Origin: Terrisporobacter glycolicus ATCC 14880 = DSM 1288
GTDB taxonomy: Bacteria; Bacillota; Clostridia; Peptostreptococcales; Peptostreptococcaceae
NCBI RefSeq assembly: GCF_036812735.1
Contig: NZ_CP117523.1
Span: 1,178,001-1,242,000, forward strand
DNA: 64,000 nt
Reading direction: 5' to 3'
Each line of letters opens with the position of its first letter. The first letter of the stretch is position 1. The position numbers were made by a program, and so were the translations under genes. This document shows positions 45,753 to 53,794 of the stretch, in pieces. The notes below the pieces were generated by a model that saw nothing but the letters and a program-made list of their open reading frames with translations, made no database searches and had not been told where the DNA came from.

Positions 45753-46574
45753 ATGAAAGATTTATATACTAAAATACAAGAATCAGTAGATTATATAAAT
45801 TCAAAAACAGAAATAAAACCAAATATAGGATTAATATTAGGATCAGGTCTTGGAGTATTAGCTGATGAAATAGAAAATCCTATAAAAATAAAATACGATG
45901 AAATACCAAACTTCCCTGTATCAACAGTAGAAGGTCATGCTGGACAATTAGTTATAGGTAACTTACAAGGAAAAACTGTTGTAGCAATGCAAGGGAGATT
46001 CCACTACTACGAAGGATACTCAATGGAAATGATAACTTTCCCAGTAAGAGTAATGAAAGAGTTAGGTGTGGAAACTATATTTGTAACTAATGCAGCAGGT
46101 GGAGCTAATAAAGATTTTAAACCAGGAGACTTAATGATAATAACAGATCATATAAACTTATCTGGAAATAATCCTTTAATTGGGCCAAATGATAATAGAA
46201 TAGGAACAAGATTCCCAGATATGTCATCTGCATATACAAAAGAATATATGGAGTTAGCTAAAAAATGTGCAGATAAGTTAAATATAAAAGTTCAAGAAGG
46301 TGTGTATGCTTTCTTCTCAGGACCAACTTATGAAACTCCAGCTGAGGTAAGAATGGCAAGAATATTAGGAGCAGATGCAGTTGGGATGTCAACAGCTCCA
46401 GAAGTTATAGTTGCATCACACAGTAAACTTAAAGTTGTGGGAATTTCTTGTATAACAAATATGGCGGCAGGAATACTTGATCAACCTTTAAATCATGAAG
46501 AAGTAATAGAAACTACTCAAAAAGTTCAAGGAGAATTCTTAGCATTAGTTAAAACTATAGTTAGTGAATTATAA
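45753..46574 (+). CDS. Purine-nucleoside phosphorylase (PNP/MTAP family)
   Basis: The protein (273 aa) is of the trimeric PNP type, with GLILGSGLG near 26-34, FPVSTVEGHAGQLVIG, the QGRFHYYEGYS phosphate-site segment and CITNMAAG. It splits purine (deoxy)nucleosides with phosphate. Together with pdp, deoC, deoB and nupC it completes salvage and sugar use from nucleosides. Known symbols for this family are punA or deoD-like names; I leave it blank. Confidence 0.9.
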   Translation: MKDLYTKIQESVDYINSKTEIKPNIGLILGSGLGVLADEIENPIKIKYDEIPNFPVSTVEGHAGQLVIGNLQGKTVVAMQGRFHYYEGYSMEMITFPVRVMKELGVETIFVTNAAGGANKDFKPGDLMIITDHINLSGNNPLIGPNDNRIGTRFPDMSSAYTKEYMELAKKCADKLNIKVQEGVYAFFSGPTYETPAEVRMARILGADAVGMSTAPEVIVASHSKLKVVGISCITNMAAGILDQPLNHEEVIETTQKVQGEFLALVKTIVSEL

Positions 46575-46581
46575 TAAATTT

Positions 46582-46614
46582 AAAAATAGACATGCAATTT
46601 GCATGTCTATTTTT
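46582..46614 (+). terminator. Terminator of the nucleoside catabolism cluster
   Basis: AAAAATAGACATGCAA and TTTGCATGTCTATTTTT form a near-perfect hairpin with almost no loop, ending in a T-run. Confidence 0.88.
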
Positions 46615-46697
46615 AGTAATATATTTATAAGAAGTTATGATGAATTTATATGATTAATTTCTGCATTAAAATTAAGTTAGTGGTTAATATAATAATA

Positions 46698-46868
46698 GTT
46701 GATTAAATATCAACAAAATCTCAAACTAACTAGGTAAAAGCTAGCATTGTCTAACCTTTTGATAGTATTAAATAGTTTGAGAAACATAAGTCAAAAGCTT
46801 AGGCTATCACCTATGTCTTTTGCAAAAGCTCTAGATTAGATAGTTTATATTTCAATCTAGAGCTTTTT
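46698..46868 (+). ncRNA. Unassigned structured RNA or cis-regulatory leader before the yhaM-like gene
   Basis: In a 327-base gap there are successive pairing elements. GTTGAT/ATCAAC is a small hairpin (46698-46714). CTCAAACTA (about 46720-46728) pairs with TAGTTTGAG (about 46773-46781), enclosing a CTAG-CTAG hairpin. CAAAAG/CTTTTG encloses TAGG/CCTA (about 46793-46821). A strong terminator (GCTCTAGATT with AATCTAGAGC, then TTTTTT, 46827-46867) comes next. A TATAAT lies at 46688-46693. The terminator 35 bases before the next start codon fits either an attenuating leader or a free-standing small RNA. I recognise none of the common riboswitch, T-box or 6S signatures. Confidence 0.5.
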
Positions 46869-46901
46869 TAATGACTAATTTTATAATTAAGGAGAAATGT
46901 T

Positions 46902-47798
46902 ATGGCAGATAAAAAATCATACCTTAAAGATTTAAAAGATGGAAGTGTGAAAATTTGTCTTATGGTAAATAAGAAATTATATAAAGATGGAAATAAGATG
47001 ATTTATTTATTAAGTGATAAAAGCGGATATATAAATGCAAAAATTCCTGCAAAAGTAAAACTAGACCCAGGTCAAGTTATTGAAATTGAAGGTACTAAAG
47101 ATTATATTTTAGATGTTTTTCAAGTTAAAATAATAGAAGACTATAATATTGATGATTATCTTGCAACTGTAAGTAGAAATATAGATGAAATTATGAAAGA
47201 TATTGAAGCCATAAGTAGAGAATGTATAATTTCACCACAAGGTAAAATACTAGATGATTATTTTTTTAAAGATGAAAGATTTTTAGAAAAGTTTAAACGA
47301 GGAATTGGCGGAGTTAGCATGCATCATAACTACATTGGAGGCTTAGCTGAACATACTTTAGGTGTAATGTATTTGACAAAAATATTATGTGATATATATG
47401 ATTGTAGGAGGAGAGAAATTGCAGTTTTAAGTGCTAAACTTCATGATATAGGTAAAATATACGAAATGGATTGCAGTGGTCCTTTTAAGTATACTTTAGA
47501 GGGTGAATTAGAAGGTCATATTATTATTGGAGTGCAAATGATTGACAGGGCAATAATTGAACTGAATATTCCTTTTAGTGAAGATTTTGTAACAAGAATA
47601 AAGGGATGTATTACTCAACATCATAGTAAGCTGGAATACGGTTCACCCAAAAAAGCTAATATGGAAGAATCAATAGTATTAAATTTTGCTGATACTGTTG
47701 ATGCTTCTTTAAACAAAATTAACCAAATAAAAGAAGAAACAAAAGAAGATACTTGGTCTGTTTATGACAAAAAGATGGAAATGAAGCTTTATTTATAA
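46902..47798 (+). CDS. YhaM-like 3'-5' exoribonuclease (OB + HD domains)
   Basis: The protein (298 aa) combines an N-terminal OB-fold nucleic acid binding region (about 10-85) with an HD metal-dependent domain (MHHNYIGGLAEHT and KLHDIGKIYEMD), as in YhaM/CbF1. The family trims RNA or single-stranded DNA from the 3' end. An AAGGAG ribosome site precedes the ATG. It is followed after 28 bases by a TIM-barrel gene. Control may lie in the structured leader upstream. Confidence 0.85.
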   Translation: MADKKSYLKDLKDGSVKICLMVNKKLYKDGNKMIYLLSDKSGYINAKIPAKVKLDPGQVIEIEGTKDYILDVFQVKIIEDYNIDDYLATVSRNIDEIMKDIEAISRECIISPQGKILDDYFFKDERFLEKFKRGIGGVSMHHNYIGGLAEHTLGVMYLTKILCDIYDCRRREIAVLSAKLHDIGKIYEMDCSGPFKYTLEGELEGHIIIGVQMIDRAIIELNIPFSEDFVTRIKGCITQHHSKLEYGSPKKANMEESIVLNFADTVDASLNKINQIKEETKEDTWSVYDKKMEMKLYL

Positions 47799-47826
47799 TT
47801 ACATTAATATAAGATAAGGGGATAAA

Positions 47827-48597
47827 ATGATGGATGGTAAAAATATAAGGATAGGTATATCTTCATTAATATTTAATATAAATGAAGCTCTAGAAATATG
47901 TAATAAAAATAAAGAAATAAACCATATAGAAATAGGTATTGATAACCTTTATGATTGTGAAGAACTTATAAAATATGAAAATGATATAAAAAAACTTGAT
48001 TTAAGTGTGGGAATTCATTTACCAATGGAGCTTAATCCTTGTGAAGATATTATATTTATTAAGGAAAAGTGGATAGAGTATATTAACATATTAAGTGAGG
48101 GATTGAAGTTTTTAAATGTCTCATATTTTAATATGCATTTAGGTTATGTTATGACAACTAGGTTAAGTAAAAATAAAGAAAAGTACTTAAATAATATAGT
48201 AGATTTTTTTAATAAATTATTATTAGAAAAGAATAATCTACATATTACAATAGAAAATACTTATACAAAAGGTGGAGATTTTTCTAGTTTGGGAAGTGAT
48301 GTAGAAGATTTTAAGTATATATTTGAACATAATAATTCCATAAGTTTTTGCTTTGATAGTGGACACAATTTAATTTGTAAAAGTAACTATAACTTATTAA
48401 AAAATAAAATTAGAGTAATCCATCTTAATGATAATTATGGAACTAAAGATGAACATTTAGGTATACTAAAAGGAAATTTAAGTGAAGAAGAATTAAAATA
48501 TATTTTATCTTTAAACCCAGAATTTGTAGTACTTGAGATGGATTTTAATTATATAGAAGAATCATTAGATATTTTAAAACAGCATAATGTTTTTTAA
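47827..48597 (+). CDS. Sugar phosphate isomerase/epimerase-like TIM-barrel protein
   Basis: The protein (256 aa) has the xylose isomerase-like (AP endonuclease 2 superfamily) barrel pattern, with metal-ligand candidates in NMHLGY, TIENTY, FCFDSGHN, VIHLNDN and VLEMDF. Members act as epimerases, isomerases or endonuclease IV; this one lacks clear features of any subgroup. The start is ATG 47827 (a second ATG follows at once) behind AAGGGG. Confidence 0.75.
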   Translation: MMDGKNIRIGISSLIFNINEALEICNKNKEINHIEIGIDNLYDCEELIKYENDIKKLDLSVGIHLPMELNPCEDIIFIKEKWIEYINILSEGLKFLNVSYFNMHLGYVMTTRLSKNKEKYLNNIVDFFNKLLLEKNNLHITIENTYTKGGDFSSLGSDVEDFKYIFEHNNSISFCFDSGHNLICKSNYNLLKNKIRVIHLNDNYGTKDEHLGILKGNLSEEELKYILSLNPEFVVLEMDFNYIEESLDILKQHNVF

Positions 48598-48664
48598 TGG
48601 AAAAATAGCTTATATTATTGACAAAAACATAACGAATATATACTCTTACTCCTAGGAGGAGTTT

Positions 48665-49333
48665 ATGAATAATAATATTTATAATACTTTTAAAAAAGTA
48701 ATAGAAGATGTAAAGAGAGATAAAAATGTTAAGGCTATTATTCATGCAGGTTCTAGTAAAGGAAAAATTTATGAAGAAGATCCTAAGGTAAATGATATAG
48801 ACTTATTTATTATTGTAGAAAATCAAGAAAAAAATCAAATTAGAAAAGTTGAAAAAATTGGTGAAATAGAGTTTGATTTTAATTATATTTCTATAAAAGG
48901 TTGTTATGATTTTATAGAAAGTAAAACATATTTTTTTCTTAATATAAAAGATGGAAAATTATTATATGATGAAAATGATTTGGGAAAAGGGATTTTGTCA
49001 TTATGTGAAGAAAAATATAAAGAAGGTCCCAATAAATTATCAAAAGAAGAAAAAGGATTTCGTGTTAGTCAATTGCTATCAGATATGTCTAGACTAAAAC
49101 ATAAAGATGAATATGAAGAATTTGAATATGATTTTCTGATTTATATGTACTTAAATAAAATCATAAAAATGTATTATCTTATGAATGATATTTGGTTACC
49201 AAAAGATAAAAAGTTACTAAGATCTTTAAAGATTCAAGAACCTACATTATATAAATTAATATGTAATGTTAGTGGATCTGATAAATATAAAAAAATAATA
49301 AAAGTAACAGACTATATTTTTAAAAACTTATAA
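48665..49333 (+). CDS. Nucleotidyltransferase-like protein
   Basis: The protein (222 aa) has an N-terminal polymerase-beta type nucleotidyltransferase pattern: HAGSSKGK (GS motif near 29-35) and a D-x-D metal site in NDIDLF (about 44-49), then a helical C-terminal half. Related proteins modify antibiotics, proteins or small molecules. Nothing nearby identifies the substrate. The ribosome site AGGAGGAG lies within the palindrome CTCCTAGGAG, which could form a weak hairpin. It lies 15 bases before folE. Confidence 0.65.
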   Translation: MNNNIYNTFKKVIEDVKRDKNVKAIIHAGSSKGKIYEEDPKVNDIDLFIIVENQEKNQIRKVEKIGEIEFDFNYISIKGCYDFIESKTYFFLNIKDGKLLYDENDLGKGILSLCEEKYKEGPNKLSKEEKGFRVSQLLSDMSRLKHKDEYEEFEYDFLIYMYLNKIIKMYYLMNDIWLPKDKKLLRSLKIQEPTLYKLICNVSGSDKYKKIIKVTDYIFKNL

Positions 49334-49348
49334 TTTTGGAGGATAATA

Positions 49349-49930
49349 ATGGGGGAAAGAAGAACAGTTGATAAACCTGCTATAGAAAAGGCGGTTAGAG
49401 AAATATTAATAGCAATAGGGGAGAACCCAGATAGAGAAGGATTAATAGGAACACCAGATAGGGTAGCAAGAATGTATGAAGAAATATTTAGTGGACTGAA
49501 TGAAGATCCGAGAGAACATCTAAAAGTTTTATTTAAAAATGAAAATCATGAAGAAATGGTAGTAGTAAAAGATATACCTTTTTATTCAAGTTGTGAACAT
49601 CATTTAGTGCCTTTCTTTGGAAAAGCTCATGTGGTGTATATACCAAAGGATGGAAAACTCACAGGACTTTCTAAATTAGCAAGAGTTATAGAAACGTTTG
49701 CCAGAAGACCTCAGTTACAAGAAAGAATCACAAAAGAAACTGCAAATATTATTATGGAAGAATTAGAGCCATATGGAGTAATGGTTGTAGTTGAAGCTGA
49801 GCATATGTGTATGACAATGCGTGGTGTAAAAAAACCAGGTAGTAAAACAATAACATCAGCAGTTAGAGGAATTTTTGAGAAAGACGCTTTAGCAAGAAGT
49901 GAAGCTATGAGCTTAATTAAATTTGATTAA
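49349..49930 (+). CDS. folE: GTP cyclohydrolase I
   Basis: The protein (193 aa) has the zinc-binding [18 protein letters not shown] segment and the second motif [15 protein letters not shown]. It converts GTP to 7,8-dihydroneopterin triphosphate, the first step of folate synthesis. It leads the folE-folP-folB-folK operon; the next gene follows after about 18 bases. Confidence 0.95.
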   Translation: MGERRTVDKPAIEKAVREILIAIGENPDREGLIGTPDRVARMYEEIFSGLNEDPREHLKVLFKNENHEEMVVVKDIPFYSSCEHHLVPFFGKAHVVYIPKDGKLTGLSKLARVIETFARRPQLQERITKETANIIMEELEPYGVMVVVEAEHMCMTMRGVKKPGSKTITSAVRGIFEKDALARSEAMSLIKFD

Positions 49931-49948
49931 TATATGAGGAGAAAATTG

Positions 49949-50740
49949 ATGTTTAAATATGGTAAAAAAACTTACATAATGGGAATTTTAAATGTTACTC
50001 CAGATAGTTTCTCAGATGGAGGAAAATACACAAGTGTGGAAATAGCAGTTAATCATGCTAAAGAAATGATTGAAGAAGGAGCAGATATAATAGATGTGGG
50101 AGGAGAGTCTACTAGACCAGGTCATAAGTTTGTTTCAGCTGAAGAAGAAATAGAAAGGATAGTTCCTGTAATAAAAACACTTAAAAAGAGTATTAATGTG
50201 CCTATATCTATAGATACGTATAAATCTCAAGTAGCTGAAGAAGCATTAAAATTGGGAGCTTATATGGTAAATGACGTTTGGGGATTAACTTATGATGCAA
50301 ATATGGCTAATGTTATAGCAAAATATGATGCTTCTGTTTGCATTATGCACAATCAAGAAGGAACATACTATGATAAAGACATAATGGAAAGCATAAAAGA
50401 ATTTTTACAAAATAGCATAGACAAAGCTTTAAAAGCAGGAGTAAAAAAAGAAAAAATAGTTTTAGATCCAGGCATAGGATTTGGAAAAACTTTTGAACAA
50501 AACTTAGAAGTATTAAAAAGGTTAAACGAACTTAAAACTCTTGGATATCCCATTTTGCTTGGAACCTCAAGAAAATCAGTTTTAGGAAATATAGTGGGAG
50601 GAGAACCTAGAGAAAGAGTGGAGGCTACTGTGGCTACAACTGTTTGTGGAATTAGAGATGGTGTTGAAATAGTTAGAGTTCATGATGTAAAAGAAAATTT
50701 GCAAGCTGCAAAGATTGCAGATAGAATATATAGAGGTTAA
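49949..50740 (+). CDS. folP: Dihydropteroate synthase
   Basis: The protein (263 aa from ATG 49949) has the signatures MGILNVTPDSFSDGG, GADIIDVGGESTRPG and LDPGIGFGKT. It joins p-aminobenzoate to dihydropterin pyrophosphate and is the sulfonamide target. An in-frame ATG at 49934 is part of the GAGGAGAA ribosome site, so 49949 is preferred. It ends 2 bases before folB. Confidence 0.94.
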   Translation: MFKYGKKTYIMGILNVTPDSFSDGGKYTSVEIAVNHAKEMIEEGADIIDVGGESTRPGHKFVSAEEEIERIVPVIKTLKKSINVPISIDTYKSQVAEEALKLGAYMVNDVWGLTYDANMANVIAKYDASVCIMHNQEGTYYDKDIMESIKEFLQNSIDKALKAGVKKEKIVLDPGIGFGKTFEQNLEVLKRLNELKTLGYPILLGTSRKSVLGNIVGGEPRERVEATVATTVCGIRDGVEIVRVHDVKENLQAAKIADRIYRG

Positions 50741-50742
50741 TT

Positions 50743-51108
50743 ATGGATAAAATAATTTTGAGTAATTTAGGTTTTTACGGCTATCATGGAGTTTTGGAAG
50801 CAGAAAAAGTATTAGGACAAAAGTTTTTTATAGATGCTGAGCTTTATCTTAGTACAAAAGAAGCTGGGAAAAGTGATGACTTAACTAAATCTGTTAGCTA
50901 TGCTGATATATATGAGATAATAAAGGATATAACAGTAAATAAAAGATTTGATTTAATAGAGGCTTTGGCAGAAACAATCGCACAAGAGGTTTTAGAAAGC
51001 TTTAGCATGATTAAATCTATTATGGTTAGAGTAAAAAAACCAGAAGCACCTGTAAATGGTATTTTTGATTATTTTGCTGTGGAGATTAGGAGAGATAAAG
51101 ATGAATAA
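50743..51108 (+). CDS. folB: Dihydroneopterin aldolase
   Basis: The protein (121 aa) has the FolB signatures GFYGYHGVLEAEKVLGQKF and SYADIYEIIK, plus VRVKKPEAPV. It splits dihydroneopterin to 6-hydroxymethyl-dihydropterin. The stop overlaps the folK start by 8 bases. Confidence 0.94.
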   Translation: MDKIILSNLGFYGYHGVLEAEKVLGQKFFIDAELYLSTKEAGKSDDLTKSVSYADIYEIIKDITVNKRFDLIEALAETIAQEVLESFSMIKSIMVRVKKPEAPVNGIFDYFAVEIRRDKDE

Positions 51109-51595
51109 AGCTTACTTAGGTCTAGGAACTAATATGGGACATAGAGAAGGATATTTAAGACAAGCATGTAAAACTCTTCAGGAACATGTAAAAATTAATA
51201 TTTCAAAAATATCAAAAGTCTATGAAACAAAGGCATGGGGATATACTGAGCAAGATGATTTTTTAAATATATGTATGGAAATAGAAACTTCATTGTCTTC
51301 TATAGAATTATTAGAAGTTTGTCATGCAATAGAGGAAATGCTAAATAGAGAAAGGGTAATAAAATGGGGACCTAGAACTATTGATGTGGATATTTTGTTT
51401 TTTAATAATATAATAAGTAATGATGAAAGATTGACTTTACCACATCCAAGGATTAGAGAAAGGGCTTTTGTGTTAATTCCTCTTATGGATTTAAATAAAG
51501 GATTGACTATTGATAATGAACCCATATCATATTATCTTTCTAAATTAAGTAAAGAAGAAAGAGATGAAGTTAAAGAGGTTAGTGTTAATATTTAA
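51101..51595 (+). CDS. folK: 6-hydroxymethyl-7,8-dihydropterin pyrophosphokinase
   Basis: The protein (164 aa from ATG 51101) has the HPPK signatures LGLGTNMG, KWGPRTIDVDILFF and LPHPRIRERAFVLIPL. It makes the pyrophosphate substrate used by FolP. A frame extending upstream to 51056 lies inside folB and adds unlikely sequence. Last gene of the folate operon. Confidence 0.94.
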   Translation: MNKAYLGLGTNMGHREGYLRQACKTLQEHVKINISKISKVYETKAWGYTEQDDFLNICMEIETSLSSIELLEVCHAIEEMLNRERVIKWGPRTIDVDILFFNNIISNDERLTLPHPRIRERAFVLIPLMDLNKGLTIDNEPISYYLSKLSKEERDEVKEVSVNI

Positions 51596-51610
51596 ATTAT
51601 TTTAATTGAT

Positions 51611-51660
51611 AAAAAGAAGGATAATTTGCATATTTAGTGTAAATTAGACCTTCTTTTTTA
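51611..51660 (+). terminator. Terminator of the folate operon
   Basis: AAAAAGAAGG (51611-51620) pairs with CCTTCTTTTT (51649-51658) across a 28-base loop. Confidence 0.75.
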
Positions 51661-51689
51661 TTGCCATCAATTGAAGGTAGTGTTATAAT
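51661..51689 (+). promoter_or_regulatory. Promoter of the MATE-csoR operon
   Basis: TTGCCA (51661-51666), 17 bases, TATAAT (51684-51689). Transcription should begin around 51696, inside the C/G-tract operator. Confidence 0.7.
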
Positions 51690-51692
51690 TCT

Positions 51693-51713
51693 CATAACCC
51701 CCTAGGGGGGATG
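51693..51713 (+). promoter_or_regulatory. CsoR-family operator
   Basis: CCCCCTAGGGGG (51698-51709) is a perfect 12-bp palindrome flanked by CAT on the left and ATG on the right. A C-tract/G-tract dyad in otherwise AT-rich DNA is the known recognition pattern of CsoR/RcnR regulators. It covers the transcription start, and a CsoR-family gene is in the operon. Confidence 0.75.
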
Positions 51714-51727
51714 TGAGGAGGTTGATT

Positions 51728-53056
51728 ATGGAATATTTATTTAAAAATAAAAATAACATAATAGCTATTACTACTTTAGCAATTCCTGTAATTATAGAGA
51801 ATATACTTCAAACTTTACTTGGAACTGTAGATACTTATTTTGCTGGACAAATCAATGATAATGCTATTGCTGCCATAGGTGTAACTAACTTAATTATGAA
51901 TGTATTTATTGTATTTTTCACAGCAATTAGTATAGGAACAAGTGCCATTGTTGCAAGAAATTTTGGAAAAGGAGAAATGGATAAGGTTAAAGAAGCTACG
52001 ACTCAATCAATTTTTTTAGGAATTATAATTAGTTTAGTTGTAGGAGTAATTAATATATTATTTTATGATCATATTTTAAAAATATGTGGAGCAACTAATG
52101 AGATTTTAGACTTTACGATACCTTATTATTTAGTTGTCGCTGTGCCAATTATATTTTTGTGTTTATCATTAATTTTATCTAGTTGTTTAAGGTCAACCAA
52201 GGATACAAAAACACCAATGATTGCTACAGCTTTTGCTAATGTGTTAAATATAATATTAAATATGCTTTTTATAAAGATGAATATGGGGATTATAGGATTA
52301 GCTTTAGCAACAACTATTTCTAGATGTATGAACGTAGTTATTTTGCTAATTAAGTTGAGAATGTGTAATATTAATATAAAAATAAATAAAGAGGTCATTA
52401 AAGGTGGAAATGATACATTAAAAGCTATAATTAAAATTGGAGCACCTGCAGGAATGGAAAAGTTAATAATGAGACTGGGTCAATTGGTTTATAATAGTAT
52501 GATTATTTCAATTGGAGTATCAGCTTATGTTGCACATAATATTGCAGGAAATATTGAAAGTTACACTTATATTCCAGCACTAGGATTTGGCGTGGCAACG
52601 GCAACTCTTGTCGGTATTAGCTTAGGAGAAGGAGATAGTGAAAAATCAAAAGAAATAGTATATTTAGCTGATATAATAACTACTTTATGCATGGTAGCAA
52701 TAGGTATGCTTTTATTTATATTTGCCCCACAAATAGTAAAAATATTTACGAATACTGTTGAAGTACAAATTATGGTTATTAATGTACTTAGATTAATTGC
52801 ACTTTTTCAGTGTTTTATCGCCATAACACAAATTTTTACTAGTGCTTTGCAAGGCGCAGGAGACACTAAATTTCCTATGTATGCTACATTAGTCGGAATC
52901 TGGGGTGTGAGAATTGGGATAGGATACTTTCTAGGTATAATAATGAATTTTGGGTTATTTGGAGTATGGATAGCGTATGCTATTGATATTACTGTAAGAG
53001 CATTCTTACTTATTATAAGATTTAATCATGGAAAATGGGAAAGTATAGCTATATAA
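51728..53056 (+). CDS. MATE family efflux transporter (CsoR-linked)
   Basis: The protein (442 aa) is a twelve-helix MATE exporter (TVDTYFAGQINDNAIAAIG near 30-48; LQGAGDTKFPMYATL in the second half). I take the ATG at 51728; a GTG at 51713 lies just before its AGGAGG ribosome site. Promoter, C/G-tract operator and a CsoR-family repressor gene 24 bases downstream suggest induction by a metal or reactive small molecule. MATE pumps usually export organic cations, so the pairing is unusual. Confidence 0.88.
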   Translation: MEYLFKNKNNIIAITTLAIPVIIENILQTLLGTVDTYFAGQINDNAIAAIGVTNLIMNVFIVFFTAISIGTSAIVARNFGKGEMDKVKEATTQSIFLGIIISLVVGVINILFYDHILKICGATNEILDFTIPYYLVVAVPIIFLCLSLILSSCLRSTKDTKTPMIATAFANVLNIILNMLFIKMNMGIIGLALATTISRCMNVVILLIKLRMCNINIKINKEVIKGGNDTLKAIIKIGAPAGMEKLIMRLGQLVYNSMIISIGVSAYVAHNIAGNIESYTYIPALGFGVATATLVGISLGEGDSEKSKEIVYLADIITTLCMVAIGMLLFIFAPQIVKIFTNTVEVQIMVINVLRLIALFQCFIAITQIFTSALQGAGDTKFPMYATLVGIWGVRIGIGYFLGIIMNFGLFGVWIAYAIDITVRAFLLIIRFNHGKWESIAI

Positions 53057-53080
53057 TTAAGAAGAAGGGAGATGAATAAC

Positions 53081-53374
53081 ATGGAAAATAATAAAGAACA
53101 TAACCACAATCATTCTCACAAGAATACAAAAGCAGTAATCAATAGGCTATCTAGATCTATTGGTCATTTGGAGTCTGTAAAAAGAATGGTAGAAGAAGGA
53201 AGAGATTGTAGTGAAGTTTTAATACAAGTTTCAGCTGTAAAATCTTCTATTAATAATATAGGAAAAATAATTTTACAAGATCATATAGAACACTGCATTG
53301 TAGATGCGGTAGAAACTGGAGATGAGAAAGTTCTTAAAGACTTAAATAGTGCAATAGATAAATTTATTAAGTAA
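53081..53374 (+). CDS. CsoR/RcnR-family metal-sensing repressor
   Basis: The protein (97 aa) is an all-helical CsoR-family repressor with a His-rich N-terminus (EHNHNHSH) and the ligand set Cys (in GRDCSEV), His (in QDHIEHC) and Cys (HC), the Cys-His-Cys pattern of copper-sensing CsoR. Some relatives sense nickel, persulfides or formaldehyde, so the effector is uncertain. The basic first helix (NRLSRSIGHLESVKRM) binds DNA. I prefer ATG 53081 over 53072 because the GGGAG ribosome site directly abuts the latter. Expected to repress the MATE gene through the upstream operator. Confidence 0.87.
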   Translation: MENNKEHNHNHSHKNTKAVINRLSRSIGHLESVKRMVEEGRDCSEVLIQVSAVKSSINNIGKIILQDHIEHCIVDAVETGDEKVLKDLNSAIDKFIK

Positions 53375-53498
53375 AAATGACCTATTGATAAAATAATATA
53401 TATTAAAAATGTTTTTAAAATTAATGTGCCATTATGAAGTATTTGATTTGTAGGGCAAAAAATAGTCATGTGTAAATTTAATTAATGTAATATATAGG

Positions 53499-53530
53499 AA
53501 AAAGAGAGGTGAAAAATCCTCTCTTTTTTT
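53499..53530 (+). terminator. Terminator after the csoR-like gene
   Basis: AAAAAGAGAGG (53499-53509) pairs with CCTCTCTTTTT (53518-53528), followed by more T's. The gap from 53375 to 53794 otherwise holds AT-rich sequence and the regulatory sites listed next. Confidence 0.85.
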
Positions 53531-53656
53531 ATTAAAAAATAAAAAAGTTAAAAAAATAAAATATTTTTTCTAACTAAAAAAGTAAAATTAACACCGCTGA
53601 AACTATTTAAAATACTTATATATTTTTACATTGGATAATTAAGGAAATAAAATGAT

Positions 53657-53673
53657 TGTTACCTATTTGTAAC
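53657..53673 (+). promoter_or_regulatory. WalR-type box upstream of the SH3-3D cell-wall gene
   Basis: TGTTAC, five bases, TGTAAC fits the WalR (YycF) consensus TGTWAH-N5-TGTWAH exactly. WalRK controls peptidoglycan hydrolases in Firmicutes, which suits the downstream gene. The site is 120-140 bases before the start codon. Confidence 0.5.
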
Positions 53674-53704
53674 TTTTATACAAAAAAACCTTTCAAAAGT
53701 TACA
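53668..53704 (+). repeat. Perfect 10-bp inverted repeat in the same promoter region
   Basis: TGTAACTTTT (53668-53677) and AAAAGTTACA (53695-53704) are exact complements separated by 17 bases. The left arm shares the second half-site of the WalR-type box, so a dimeric or two-site operator is possible. Confidence 0.55.
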
Positions 53705-53794
53705 GAAATGTAATAAAATAGATTCATGGAATTGCAAAATTCGACAACAACGAAATTGATTAAATTAAAATAAAACAATAACGGGGGAAGACTT

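Noticed and set aside
46698-46868. 6S RNA or a known riboswitch
   Set aside because: The 5' and 3' ends do not pair into a long 6S-like hairpin, and no purine, SAM, c-di-GMP, lysine, cobalamin or THF signature is recognisable.
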